Source: Cereibacter ovatus (lineage in GTDB: Bacteria > Pseudomonadota > Alphaproteobacteria > Rhodobacterales > Rhodobacteraceae). Taken from it: a stretch of 64,000 nucleotides of DNA. Where the stretch lies: positions 55,362 to 119,361 of the forward strand of contig NZ_OAOQ01000010.1 in assembly GCF_900207575.1 (NCBI RefSeq), read 5' to 3'. Numbering within the stretch: position 1 is the first letter of the stretch; every line of letters begins with the position of its first letter. Both the position numbers and the translations under genes were made by a program. The notes below the pieces were generated by a model that had not been told where the DNA came from, ran no database searches, and saw only the letters and a program-made list of their open reading frames with translations. Below are positions 35,099-45,367 of the stretch, one piece after another.

Positions 35099-37135
35099 TC
35101 ACAGCCCCCGTGTCAGCCGCAGCGCATCATAGATCGCGGCATGGGTGTTGCGGGCGGCCACCGCATCACCGATGCGGAACAGCCGGAAGCGCCCGTCGGG
35201 ATTGCGCGTCACCACCTGCGGGGCGCCGGTGGCCAGCGCCTCGTAATCCACTTCGCCCGCGTTCGACGACAGCGGCTTCAGCGCGAAATAGACCTCGTCC
35301 AGCGGGCGGGTGCCGTGGTTCACCACGACCTGATCCACCAGCCGTTCGCGCCGGGCCGCGCCATAATCGCTGCCAAGGACGGCGCGCAGCCGGTTGCCCT
35401 CGCGGGTGACCGACAGCAGCCGCCATGTCACGGTGAAGGTGACGTTGCGGGTTTGCAGCGCCCGCATGTAGGGCACAAGGTTCATGGCCATCACCTCGGG
35501 GGCGAAGCTGCGGTCGGGGGTCACGATCTCGACCGCGGCGCCGCTGGCCGAGATCACATCGGCGGCCTGAAGCCCGGCATGATCGCCCGCATCGTCAAAG
35601 ATCAGCGCCTCGGTTCCCGGTTTCACATCCCCCGACAGGATGTCCCAAGCCGAACAGACCAGATCGTTGCCGGATGCCAGCACCTCGGTATGGGGCAGGC
35701 CGCCGGTGGCCACGATCACCTCATGCGGGTCGGTCGCCAGCACCGTGTCGGCATCGGCATAGGTGTTGAAGTGAAAGTTCACGCCCAGCTTTTCGCACTG
35801 CGCCATGCGCCAGCCGATGATCGAGATCATCTCGCGTCGCCGCTCTTGCCGGGCGGTCAGGCGGATCTGTCCGCCGGGTTCGTCGGCGGCTTCGAACACG
35901 GTCACATGATGGCCGCGTTCGGCGGCGACGCGGGCGGTCTCCAGCCCGGCCGGGCCGGCGCCGACGATGGTGACACGTTTGCGCGTCTCGGCCCTGGCGA
36001 TGGTGTGGGGCTGTTCCAGTTCGCGCCCGGACGAGGGGTTGTGCAGGCACAGCGCCATCCCGCCCTGATAGATCCGGTCAAGGCAGTAATTCGCCCCGAC
36101 ACAGGGGCGGATGTCGTCTTCGCGGCCCTCGACCAGTTTGCGCACCAGATGCGGGTCAGCGATATGCGCCCGGGTCATTCCCACCATGTCCAGCTTGCCG
36201 CTGGCGATGGCGTGGCGGGCGGTCGCAAGATCGGGGATGCGGGCGGCGTGGAAGGTGGGGAAGTTGGTGGCGGCGCGGATCTCGCCGGCGAAATCCAGAT
36301 GCGGCGCGCTGCGCATCCCCTGAATCGGGATCAGGTCGGTCAGGCCCGGATCGGTGTCGATATGGCCCTTCACCACGTTCAGGAAATCCACCAGACCGCT
36401 GGCCTTCAGCTTTTGCGAAACCTCAAGCCCTTCGGCCTTGCCCATGCCGCCGGGCATGTCCTGATCGCCGGTGTAGCGCAGGCCGACGATGAAATCGTTG
36501 CCGCAGCGGGCACGGATCGCGCGCAGCACGTCGAAGGTGAAGCGCAGCCGGTTGTCCAGGCTGCCACCATAAGGGGCGTCCAGATCGTTGGTCAGGGGTG
36601 ACCAGAACTGTTCCAGCAGATGGCCATAGGCCTCAAGTTCGATCCCGTCGACGCCGGCGGTCTTCATCCGTTCCGCGGCATCGGCGAAATCACCGATGAT
36701 CCGGGCGATGTCCCAGTCTTCCATCCGCTTGGGGAAGGCGCGGTGCGACGCTTCGCGTTCGTGGCTGGGGGCGACCACGGGCAGCCAGTCGGCCTTGTCC
36801 CAGCGGGTGCGCCGGCCAAGGTGGGTCAGCTGGATCATCACCGCCGCGCCGTGGTCGTGGCACTCGTCTGTCAGCTTTTTCATCCAGCCCACCACCTCGT
36901 CCTTCCAGGCGAGGATGTTGTTGAACACCGGAGGGCTGTCGCGCGCGATGCTGGCCGAACCCGCGGTCATGGTCAGCGCAACGCCCGCGCGCGCCCGTTC
37001 GACGTGATAGGCGCGGTAGCGGTCTTTTGGCATCCCGTCCTCGGGGTAGGCGGGTTCGTGGCTGGTGATCATGATGCGGTTGCGCAGCGTCAGATGCTTG
37101 AGCTGATAGGGCTGAAGCAGCGGGTCGTTCGACAT
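35099..37135 (-). CDS. Old-yellow-enzyme/FAD fusion, amine-demethylase type
   Basis: Predicted 678 residues from MSNDPLLQPYQLKHLTL (GGAGAT upstream). Residues 1-335 form the FMN-binding TIM barrel of the 2,4-dienoyl-CoA reductase/trimethylamine dehydrogenase group (IQLTHLGRRT, about 101-110; YGGSLDNRLRF, about 189-199). The iron-sulfur region reads CVGANYC then C at 363: Cys345, Cys351 and Cys363 are kept, but position 348, Cys in trimethylamine dehydrogenase, is Ala. A dinucleotide-binding domain follows (RVTIVGAGPAGLETARVA, about 390). The closest known roles I recall are oxidative demethylation of N-methylated compounds, such as N-methylproline demethylase StcD of stachydrine catabolism. 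A divergent TetR-type gene lies 115 bases away. The exact substrate is inferred, not shown. Confidence 0.8.
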   Translation of the reverse strand: MSNDPLLQPYQLKHLTLRNRIMITSHEPAYPEDGMPKDRYRAYHVERARAGVALTMTAGSASIARDSPPVFNNILAWKDEVVGWMKKLTDECHDHGAAVMIQLTHLGRRTRWDKADWLPVVAPSHEREASHRAFPKRMEDWDIARIIGDFADAAERMKTAGVDGIELEAYGHLLEQFWSPLTNDLDAPYGGSLDNRLRFTFDVLRAIRARCGNDFIVGLRYTGDQDMPGGMGKAEGLEVSQKLKASGLVDFLNVVKGHIDTDPGLTDLIPIQGMRSAPHLDFAGEIRAATNFPTFHAARIPDLATARHAIASGKLDMVGMTRAHIADPHLVRKLVEGREDDIRPCVGANYCLDRIYQGGMALCLHNPSSGRELEQPHTIARAETRKRVTIVGAGPAGLETARVAAERGHHVTVFEAADEPGGQIRLTARQERRREMISIIGWRMAQCEKLGVNFHFNTYADADTVLATDPHEVIVATGGLPHTEVLASGNDLVCSAWDILSGDVKPGTEALIFDDAGDHAGLQAADVISASGAAVEIVTPDRSFAPEVMAMNLVPYMRALQTRNVTFTVTWRLLSVTREGNRLRAVLGSDYGAARRERLVDQVVVNHGTRPLDEVYFALKPLSSNAGEVDYEALATGAPQVVTRNPDGRFRLFRIGDAVAARNTHAAIYDALRLTRGL

Positions 37136-37250
37136 GGGGATCTCCGGGCAGGGCATGGCTTGGGCGGGGGCAGCATCGGGCGTAATGTGCAGTTGTGTCA
37201 AGTAGACGTTCGATGGTGGACATTTTTCCTTTGGCGCCTATCATGGGGGC

Positions 37251-37880
37251 ATGGATGATCTGCCGGACAACGAAACGGGATGGCGCGGATCGCGCGAGGG
37301 CTGGCTTCAGGCGGCCTATGACGCGCTGATCTACGGTGGCGTGGATGCGGTGAAGATCATGCCGCTGGCCGCGCGGCTACGGCTGTCGCGCACCAGTTTC
37401 TATTGGTTTTTCAAGGATCGGGCCGCGCTTCTTGATGCACTGCGCGCCCGCTGGGCCGAGGCCACCACCGCCCCTCTTGTCGCCGCAACCCGCGATTATG
37501 CCGACAGCCAGACCGAGGCGATGCTGAATGTCATCGGCTGCTTTCTGTCCGGCCGTTTCGATGCACGGCTGGAATTCGCGGTGCGAAGCTGGGCGCTTCA
37601 GGATGCCACGATGATGGCCGAGGTCCACAGCGCCGATGCCGCCCGGCTTGCGGCGCTGGGGGCGATGCTGTGCCGCTGGGGGCATGACGCGCAGGATGCC
37701 GATGTGCGCGCGCGGACGGTCTATCTGGTGCAGATCGGCTATATCTCGATGCAGGCCAATGAGACGATGGCCACCCGGTTGGCGCGCATCCCGAATTATG
37801 TCGAGATCTACACCGGCCAGCGTCCCGCCCCGAACGAGATTGCCCGCCTGCACGCGCGTCTTGGGGTGGCAGGGGGCTGA
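37251..37880 (+). CDS. TetR/AcrR-family transcriptional regulator
   Basis: Predicted 209 residues. The N-terminal 60 residues carry the TetR helix-turn-helix (AYDALIYGGVDAVKIMPLAA then RLRLSRTSFYWFFKDRAALL). The C-terminal ligand domain is variable and helical. Divergent from the FAD/FMN oxidoreductase, so it probably represses or activates that gene in response to its substrate. The 115-base gap is the likely operator region, but no perfect palindrome was found there. Confidence 0.85.
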   Translation: MDDLPDNETGWRGSREGWLQAAYDALIYGGVDAVKIMPLAARLRLSRTSFYWFFKDRAALLDALRARWAEATTAPLVAATRDYADSQTEAMLNVIGCFLSGRFDARLEFAVRSWALQDATMMAEVHSADAARLAALGAMLCRWGHDAQDADVRARTVYLVQIGYISMQANETMATRLARIPNYVEIYTGQRPAPNEIARLHARLGVAGG

Positions 37881-37889
37881 CAGGCCCCC
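37872..37889 (+). terminator. Short hairpin at the tetR stop
   Basis: GGGGGC (37872-37877), loop TGACAG that includes the stop codon, GCCCCC (37884-37889). No T-run, so a weak or dual-function terminator. Confidence 0.35.
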
Positions 37890-38644
37890 GTCGGACGTGT
37901 CAGGCGCGGGCCGGGCTGGCAAGGCGCGGGAACAGGATCACGCTTGCGCCGACCGCCAGACCGGCAAGCTCGGTCATTCCCGGCACGGTGATCGCCAGCA
38001 GACAGTCGGCGGGATGAACGCTTGTGCGGGCGCGCCCGCCCCCGCGGCAAAGGCATCGATCAATCCGTCCTGCTCCTGACCCACCGCATCGCTTGCGCCC
38101 GAATGGCTGATGTCGGACAAGGCATCTGTGCTTGCGAAAAAGCGCGGCAGCAGGTTGCGGCGGTGCCGCCCGCCGGCCCTACCGGGCCACGCCGCCCGTC
38201 AAGATCGGCCACCGCGGCGATGCCGGCGCCTTGCAGCGCCACGACCTGAAACGGGGTCTGCGCCCGGCATGGCGCCGAGCGTTCACGGATGCGCGCCGGT
38301 CGGTTGATCCACACGCAACCTTTGGCTTCAGGTTCAGACAAAAAGGGTGGCCGCCCCGGTCCGATCCCGCAACCTCCGGGCCTTCGCGGGCAGACCGGCA
38401 CGGGCGCTGCGCGTCCGGGATGGGGCGGCGGGGTCCGGCCCCCGTTTCCGCGGGCCTGCGCCCGTTCGGCACAAGGTCCGCGCCACCTGCGCACAGCCTC
38501 TCTGCATCCGTGAAGATGGCCGAGCCCGTCGCCGCACCCTATCCTTCCCATGTAGCCGACGGTGTGGGCGGTGACAAAGGGCCGGGTCCGGCGTTGCCTG
38601 CTTCGTGACGGCTATCGCCCTTCCCGCCACCCCGGAGGATCGAC
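37890..38644. other. 750-base gap, probably decayed coding sequence
   Basis: No intact gene. On the minus strand two short overlapping frames look coding but break within 40 codons: one ends TELAGLAVGASVILFPRLA at the stop near 37900, the other reads FFASTDALSDISHSGASDAV around 38080-38140. This is what a frameshifted gene remnant looks like, but no family can be named safely. Confidence 0.35.
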
Positions 38645-39619
38645 ATGGGACAGCTGATCGACGGCCACTGGACCCCCGCCTGGTATGACACCGGCGCCAG
38701 CGGCGGCGCGTTCGTGCGCGACACCGCCCGCTTTCGCAACTGGATCACGCCCGACGGCAGCCCCGGCCCATCCGGCAGCGGCGGCTTTGCCGCCGAAAGC
38801 GGGCGTTATCACCTGTATGTCTCTTACGCTTGCCCTTGGGCGCACCGGACGCTGATCTTTCGCGCACTGAAGGGGCTGGGCGATCACATCGGCGTTTCTG
38901 TGGTTCATCCCGACATGCTGGATGACGGCTGGACCTTTGCCACCGACTTTCCCGGCACGACCGGCGACCGGCTGTTCGGGCTGCCCTTTCTGCGCGACAT
39001 CTATACCCGCGCGGTGCCTGACATCTCGGGGCGGGTGACGGTGCCGGTGCTGTGGGATCGCGCGCAGGGCACCATCGTCAGCAACGAATCCTCGGAAATC
39101 ATCCGCATGTTCAATTCGGCCTTCGACGGGCTGACCGGGAACCGCGCCGATTTCCGGCCCGAAGCCCTGCGCGACGGGATCGAGGCGATGAACGCCCGGA
39201 TCTATCCTGCGGTCAACAACGGCGTCTATCGCGCGGGCTTTGCCACCACACAAGCGGCCTATGACGAGGCGGTGCACCTGCTGTTTGACACGCTGGACTG
39301 GCTTGACGCGCATCTGGGCCGCCACCGCTATCTGTTGGGCGACCGGGTGACCGAGGCCGACTGGCGGCTGTTCACCACGCTGGTCCGGTTCGATCCGGTC
39401 TATCACCTGCATTTCAAATGCAACCGCCGACGGCTGATCGACTATCCCGACCTCTGGGCCTACACGCGCGAGCTTTACCAGTGGCCGGGTGTGCGCGAGA
39501 CGGTGCGCCTGGATCATATCGTGCGGCACTATCACTTCAGCCACGACACGATAAACCCGCACCGCATCGTGCCGATCAACCCGCTGATCGACTTCGATGC
39601 CCCGCATGGGCGCGGGTAA
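38645..39619 (+). CDS. Glutathionyl-hydroquinone reductase (GST omega-like, YqjG/PcpF type)
   Basis: Predicted 324 residues. The active-site motif SYACPWAHRTLI (Cys about 63) in a thioredoxin-like N-domain, SNESSEIIRMFNSAF for glutathione binding, and the family-specific C-terminal ADWRLFTTLVRFDPVYHLHF and HYHFSHDTINPHRIVP. These enzymes reductively release glutathione from glutathionyl-hydroquinones. Good spacing to GGAGGATCGAC before the ATG. Stands alone. Confidence 0.92.
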   Translation: MGQLIDGHWTPAWYDTGASGGAFVRDTARFRNWITPDGSPGPSGSGGFAAESGRYHLYVSYACPWAHRTLIFRALKGLGDHIGVSVVHPDMLDDGWTFATDFPGTTGDRLFGLPFLRDIYTRAVPDISGRVTVPVLWDRAQGTIVSNESSEIIRMFNSAFDGLTGNRADFRPEALRDGIEAMNARIYPAVNNGVYRAGFATTQAAYDEAVHLLFDTLDWLDAHLGRHRYLLGDRVTEADWRLFTTLVRFDPVYHLHFKCNRRRLIDYPDLWAYTRELYQWPGVRETVRLDHIVRHYHFSHDTINPHRIVPINPLIDFDAPHGRG

Positions 39620-39634
39620 CCCGATCAAGCGCGG

Positions 39635-39723
39635 CACTTTCCCGCTTGGGCGGGGGCAAAGCGGCAATTGACCCAAGCCACCGCAGGCAGCGTGCCACTT
39701 TCCCGCTTGGGCGGGGGCAAAGC
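39635..39723. repeat. Pair of 28-bp direct repeats, 61-bp offset
   Basis: The 28-base sequence beginning CACTTTCCCGCTTGGGCGGG and ending GGCAAAGC occurs exactly at 39635-39662 and 39696-39723. Each copy can fold back (CTTT...AAAG outside, CCCGC...GGCGGG inside). They lie between two convergent genes, so they may act as tandem terminators. Two copies only and no cas genes, so not CRISPR. Confidence 0.9.
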
Positions 39724-39738
39724 ACGGGCGGGGGATGG

Positions 39739-40242
39739 TCAGCCGCCCATCGCCAGTTCGTCGGGGTCGGGCTCGGGCAGTTCGGCGATGCGGTAAATCA
39801 CCACCTTCTCAAGGAAGGCACCGCCCGCACGCACGCGCGAGCGTGAGGGCAGCGGCAGGATGCGCACCGGCCCGCCCGGCATCGGCAGACCCCCGCCCAG
39901 CATCCGGTAAATCCCCAGATCCATCATGTCGAGCTTCAGCGCATCGCCGCCCGGCAGATGCAGCGTCAGGTGCAGATCGCCGTCCGCCACTGCCTCGACG
40001 GTGATCAGCATCCGGTCCGCGGGCACAGGCACAGGCGCATCGGCGGCAAGGCAGACCGTCCCGCCATAGCGGCCAAAGCCGGTTGCAAGGAAATCGACCA
40101 GCGCCGAGGCCACCCGCGCCGGATCGGGTGCGGCCCTGCCGGCCGCCGCTTTTGCCAGCGCCGCGCCATGGGTTGCATGGAACGGACATTTGGCTGCCAC
40201 CGCCCACTGCGGGGTCTGGTCGGTCAAAGCCTCACTCGACAT
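39739..40242 (-). CDS. Hypothetical protein, 167 aa
   Basis: The start gives MSSEALTDQTPQWAVAAKCP; the segment CPFHATHGAALAKAA (about 19-33) is conserved-looking. The centre (FGRYGGTVCLAADAP, about 56-70) and C-terminal half (LTLHLPGGDALKLDMMDLGI) suggest a compact beta-rich soluble protein. No signal peptide or membrane segment. I do not recognise the family. Convergent with the glutathionyl-hydroquinone reductase and divergent from bluB. Confidence 0.55.
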   Translation of the reverse strand: MSSEALTDQTPQWAVAAKCPFHATHGAALAKAAAGRAAPDPARVASALVDFLATGFGRYGGTVCLAADAPVPVPADRMLITVEAVADGDLHLTLHLPGGDALKLDMMDLGIYRMLGGGLPMPGGPVRILPLPSRSRVRAGGAFLEKVVIYRIAELPEPDPDELAMGG

Positions 40243-40466
40243 TGTGGCACCTCGTCACTTCACAAATGGCACACCGGGCTGGCTGACCGGACGCTTGTCA
40301 CGCCCTTCACATGGCTTTGGCCATTGCATTATCCAAGAGTTCGGCGCCGCTGCACATGGCTATTTATGGCGCAGGCCCCGCCTTGCCCATTTTTCGGGCC
40401 AAGGCGCGCGGTTGCGTCCGCGCCCGGGGCGTTGCATTCGCCCCGCCGATCTGGTCTGACGCACCC
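40243..40466. other. Promoter region upstream of the bluB riboswitch
   Basis: With the riboswitch it makes a 434-base gene-free stretch. It should carry divergent promoters for bluB and the hypothetical gene. No gene is supported. Confidence 0.4.
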
Positions 40467-41390
<924 letters not shown>

Positions 41391-41520
41391 TGCCCGCGGC
41401 CCGCGCCGCCTGTCGCGGCCGGGCCTACCCGTGGGCGGCAGGTGCCTTTCCTGCGGGGCTTGCCCGATTTCCGCAACGCTGGCCTTCTCGCCGCCCGCGC
41501 GGTGCCCTATCTTGCCGGCC

Positions 41521-42192
41521 ATGAGATCACCAATCCCCCGCGCGCCCCGACCCGGGTCCGGCTCTGCCGGGGCACCCGGTTATCTGTGGGTGCTTGTCGG
41601 CCTGCTGGTCGCGATCGAACTGGTCCTGACCGCAGCCGAGGCGGGCCTTGTCGGCCAGCCGGGCCTGCGGGTGGGGGCCTTCATGCTGGGCGCGTTCTGG
41701 CCGCCCCTGCTGGTTCCGGGGGCCGAGGGGCTGTATCCCGGCCAGCGGTTCGTGATGTTTCTAAGCCATGCCTTCCTTCATGGCAGCCTTGGGCATGTGG
41801 CAATGAACGGGGTGATCCTGCTGGCGCTGGGAAAGGCGCTGGGGGAACGGGCGGGGGCGGTTCGGACGCTGGCCCTGTTCGCGCTGTCGGCCATCGCGGG
41901 GGCGGCGGCATTTGCGCTTTTGTCCAGCGCAAGCGGGCCGATGATCGGGGCCTCGGGTGCGGCCTTCGGGTTTTTCGGGCTGTGGAATGCGTGGGATTTC
42001 ACCGCCCGGCTGCGCGCGGGGCTGCCGCTGCGCCCGGTTCTGGCCACGGTGGCGGGGCTTGTGCTGATCAACGTCGCGCTGTGGCTGTTCCTTGGCGGCG
42101 GTCTGGCGTGGCAGGCCCATCTGGGCGGCTATCTGACCGGCTGGGCGGCGGCCTTCACCTTCGCCCGCCTGTCCCCGCGTGCGGCGGTCTAA
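41521..42192 (+). CDS. Rhomboid-family intramembrane serine protease
   Basis: Predicted 223 residues, about six membrane helices. Catalytic Ser145 in GASGAAFGFFG and His200 in WQAHLGGYLTGW form the rhomboid dyad; the HGSLGHVAMN motif (about 87-96) matches the conserved HxxxxHxxxN of helix 2. It cleaves membrane proteins within their transmembrane segments; substrates unknown. The start at 41521 lacks a strong ribosome-binding site, so an earlier start is possible. Confidence 0.88.
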   Translation: MRSPIPRAPRPGSGSAGAPGYLWVLVGLLVAIELVLTAAEAGLVGQPGLRVGAFMLGAFWPPLLVPGAEGLYPGQRFVMFLSHAFLHGSLGHVAMNGVILLALGKALGERAGAVRTLALFALSAIAGAAAFALLSSASGPMIGASGAAFGFFGLWNAWDFTARLRAGLPLRPVLATVAGLVLINVALWLFLGGGLAWQAHLGGYLTGWAAAFTFARLSPRAAV

Positions 42193-42316
42193 GGCCGGCC
42201 TTCGCGGGAAAAACCGCGAATCAACCGAAAAATGCCTTGGGACGCTGCGGCAGCGTCGACAAGCCGCAGGCGGCAGGGTAAGCCCGATGAAGCCACCCGC
42301 GTGACAAGAGCCCCCG

Positions 42317-43699
42317 ATGACAAAGCTTTCCAACTCGCTCGCCGCTGCCGATATTGCCCACTCGCTGCACCCCTACACCAACGCCCGCGCGCATGAACGC
42401 AACGGGCCGATCATCATGGCCCGGGGTGCGGGCGTGCATGTCTATGACAGCGAGGGCAAGGAATACATCGAAGGGCTGGCCGGGCTGTGGTCCGTGGCCG
42501 TGGGCTTTTCCGAACCGCGTCTGGCCGAGGCCGCGGCCCGCCAGATGGCCGAACTGCCATTTTACCACACCTTCGCCGGCAAGGCGAACGAGCCCGCGAT
42601 CCGGCTGGCCGAAAAGCTGGTCGAGATGACACCCGACCCGCTGACGCGCGTGTTCTTCACCAACTCGGGGTCGGAAGCGAACGACACGGTGGTGAAGCTG
42701 GTCTGGTTCATGATGAACGCGCAAGGCCGGCCGAAGAAGAAAAAGTTCCTGTCGCGGCACAAGGGCTATCACGGCATCACGGTGGCCTCGGGGTCGCTGA
42801 CCGGGCTGCCGGTGAATCACCGTGATTTCGATCTGCCGGCGATCCCGGTGGTGCATCTGACCTGCCCGCATCACTGGCGTTTTGGCCATCCGGGCGAATC
42901 CGAGGCCGCTTTTACCGCCCGCCTGCTGCGCGAGGCCGAGGAAACCATTCTGGCCGAAGATCCCGACACCATCGCCGCCTTCATCGGCGAGCCGGTGATG
43001 GGCGCGGGCGGGGTGATCGTGCCGCCCGAAGGCTACTGGGAAGGAATCGAGGCGCTGTGCCGGCGGTATGACATCCTGATCGTCGCGGATGAGGTCATCA
43101 ACGGCTTTGGCCGGCTGGGCACCACCTTCGGCTGCGAACGGATGGGCTTCACCCCCGATATTCTTGTGACCTCGAAACAGTTGACCTCGTCCTACATGCC
43201 GCTGGCCGCCGTGGTGATGACCGAGGCGATCTATGACGTCATTGCCGATCACAGCGACAAACTCGGAACGCTGGGCCATGGCTTTACCGCTTCGGGCCAT
43301 CCGGTCGCGACCGCGGTCGGACTCGAGAACCTGAAGATCATCGAGGAACGCGATCTGGTCGGCAATGCCGCCCGGCTGGCGCCTTCGTTCCAGAACGGGT
43401 TGCGCGCCTTTGCCGATCTGCCGCTGGTGGGCGAGGTGCGGGGCATGGGGCTGATCGCGGCCATCGAACTGGTGGCAGACAAGGCGACGAAGCGCAGCTT
43501 TGATCCGTTGGGCCGGGTCGGAGCCCGCGCCGCCGCCTTCGCCGCCGAGGAAGGCCTGATCTGCCGCGCCCTTGGCGATACGCTGGCGCTGTGCCCGCCG
43601 CTGATCGTGACGGATGCCGATATCGCCCGCATCATTGCGCGGATGGGCCGCGCCATCACCCGCACCGGCGACTGGGCCAAGGCCGAAGGGCTGGTCTGA
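42317..43699 (+). CDS. Class III (omega) aminotransferase
   Basis: Predicted 460 residues. PLP lysine Lys287 in VTSKQLTSSYMPL, Asp258 in LIVADEVINGFGR, FFTNSGSEANDTVVKL (about 113-128), and KGYHGITVASGSLTG. It belongs to the omega-transaminase group that uses pyruvate as amino acceptor for GABA, beta-alanine, diamines or other amines. It faces the GMC dehydrogenase gene convergently and next to the branched-chain-type transporter, so all may serve amine or amino-alcohol use, an inference only. Confidence 0.88.
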   Translation: MTKLSNSLAAADIAHSLHPYTNARAHERNGPIIMARGAGVHVYDSEGKEYIEGLAGLWSVAVGFSEPRLAEAAARQMAELPFYHTFAGKANEPAIRLAEKLVEMTPDPLTRVFFTNSGSEANDTVVKLVWFMMNAQGRPKKKKFLSRHKGYHGITVASGSLTGLPVNHRDFDLPAIPVVHLTCPHHWRFGHPGESEAAFTARLLREAEETILAEDPDTIAAFIGEPVMGAGGVIVPPEGYWEGIEALCRRYDILIVADEVINGFGRLGTTFGCERMGFTPDILVTSKQLTSSYMPLAAVVMTEAIYDVIADHSDKLGTLGHGFTASGHPVATAVGLENLKIIEERDLVGNAARLAPSFQNGLRAFADLPLVGEVRGMGLIAAIELVADKATKRSFDPLGRVGARAAAFAAEEGLICRALGDTLALCPPLIVTDADIARIIARMGRAITRTGDWAKAEGLV

Positions 43700-43767
43700 G
43701 CGATCGGGAAGGGCGGCGCAGCCGCCAGACCCGGCTGGTCCGAGGGATCGGAAAGCCCGATCCTTGC

Positions 43768-45366
43768 CTATGCGCCCCGCGCATCGGCAAGGATCATCTC
43801 GGCCGCCTTTTCAGCGATCATCAGGGTCGGGGAATTGGTGTTTCCCGAAGTGATCGTCGGCATGATCGACGCATCCGCGATCCGCAGTCGCCCCAGCGCG
43901 CGAAACCGCAGCCGTGGGTCCACCACGCTGCCCGCATCCGCGCCCATCCGGCAGGTGCCGACCGGGTGGAAGATGGTGGTGCCGATCTGGCCCGCCGCCT
44001 CGATCAGCTCGTCCCGGCTTTGGAACGCGGGGCCGGGGCGGTATTCCGTCGGCTGAAACCGGGCGAAGGCGGGTTGGCTTGCGATGTGGCGGGCCAGCCG
44101 GATCGAGCGCGCCGCCACCTCTCGGTCGGAGTCGGTGGTCAGGTAGTTCGGCGCGATGGCGGGCTGATGCCGCGGATCGGGCGAGGTCGCATGAACCGTG
44201 CCGCGGCTGTCGGGGCGCAGGTTGCAGACGCTGGCGGTCATGGCGGGGAAGGGGTGGACCTTGTCGCCGAATTTTTCCAGCGACACCGGCTGAACGTGAA
44301 ACTCCAGATCCGGGGTCGCCTTGTCGGGGCCGGACCGCGCGAAGATACCGGCCTGACTGGGCGCCATCGACATCGGTCCCGATCGCCGCCACAGATATTC
44401 CAGCCCGATCGCCGCGCGACCGAACAGGCTTGTGGCCTTTTCATTCAAGGTGGGCACGCCATGCACCTTGAACACAAGGCGCAGTTGCAGATGATCCTGA
44501 AGGTTGGCGCCGATCCCCGGCACCGCGACCTGCGGCGCGATCCCCGCCGCTTTCAGCGCCGCCGGATCGCCAATTCCCGACAGTTCCAGAATATGGGGCG
44601 AGCCGATGGCCCCGGCCGACAGCACGGTTTCGCGCGCGGCCCGGACCTCGTGCAGCGCGCCGCCTTGACGATAGCGCAGGCCGCGGACCTCGCCGCCCTC
44701 GACGATCAGGCTTTCCACCTGCGCCTCGGTGATGACACGCAGGTTCGGCCGCTTCAGGGCCGGGCGCAGGAAGGCCTTGGCGGTGTTCCAGCGGATGCCG
44801 CTGCGCTGGTTGACATCGAAATAGCCGCCGCCCTCGTTCGAGCCGCGGTTGAAATCTGATGTCCGGGGAATGCCGGCCTGTTCGGCAGCATCAAGGAAGG
44901 CATCCAGCACCGCCCAGCGGACGCGCGCACGTTCCACCCGCCATTCGCCGCCCGCGCCGTGATGTTCGCTGGCGCCGAGGTGGTGATCCTGCTGGCGGCG
45001 GAACAGCGGCAGCACGTCGTCCCACCCCCAGCCGGTGCAGCCCATCTGGCGCCAGCCGTCGTAATCCTGCGCCTGACCGCGCATGTAGATCATTCCGTTG
45101 ATGGACGAACATCCCCCCAGCACCTTGCCGCGCGGATAGATCAGGGCGCGCCCGCCCAGACCGGCCTCGGGCTGGGTGGTGAAGCACCAGTCGGTGCGGG
45201 GATTGTTGATGCAGTAGAGATAGCCCACCGGGATGTGGACCCAGTGATAGTTGTCGCGCTTGCCGGCCTCGATCAGCAGGACGCGGGTGCCGGGGTCTTG
45301 TGACAGCCGGTTGGCCAGCACACAGCCGGCGCTGCCGGCGCCCACGACGATGTAATCGGCCTCCAT
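43768..45366 (-). CDS. GMC-family FAD-dependent alcohol/choline dehydrogenase
   Basis: Predicted 532 residues from MEADYIVVGAGSAGCVLA. FAD-binding GAGSAGCVLANRLS (about 8-21), GMC signatures YPRGKVLGGCSSINGMIYMR (about 82-101) and GAIGSPHILELSGIG, and the catalytic His in TIFHPVGTCRMGAD with NTNSPTLMIAEKAAEMI at the end. Family members oxidise choline, polyethylene glycol or other alcohols. It begins one base after the LivM-type permease stop, so it is the last gene of the transporter operon. A substrate imported by that transporter is therefore likely to be an alcohol. Confidence 0.9.
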   Translation of the reverse strand: MEADYIVVGAGSAGCVLANRLSQDPGTRVLLIEAGKRDNYHWVHIPVGYLYCINNPRTDWCFTTQPEAGLGGRALIYPRGKVLGGCSSINGMIYMRGQAQDYDGWRQMGCTGWGWDDVLPLFRRQQDHHLGASEHHGAGGEWRVERARVRWAVLDAFLDAAEQAGIPRTSDFNRGSNEGGGYFDVNQRSGIRWNTAKAFLRPALKRPNLRVITEAQVESLIVEGGEVRGLRYRQGGALHEVRAARETVLSAGAIGSPHILELSGIGDPAALKAAGIAPQVAVPGIGANLQDHLQLRLVFKVHGVPTLNEKATSLFGRAAIGLEYLWRRSGPMSMAPSQAGIFARSGPDKATPDLEFHVQPVSLEKFGDKVHPFPAMTASVCNLRPDSRGTVHATSPDPRHQPAIAPNYLTTDSDREVAARSIRLARHIASQPAFARFQPTEYRPGPAFQSRDELIEAAGQIGTTIFHPVGTCRMGADAGSVVDPRLRFRALGRLRIADASIMPTITSGNTNSPTLMIAEKAAEMILADARGA

Positions 45367-45367
45367 C

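Noticed and set aside
37890-38060. TOBE-type molybdate/sugar-binding domain gene
   Set aside because: The short segment LAVGASVILF is only loosely similar and breaks after about 35 codons; not enough to name a family.
39635-39723. CRISPR array
   Set aside because: Only two repeat copies, one spacer-like interval, no cas genes.
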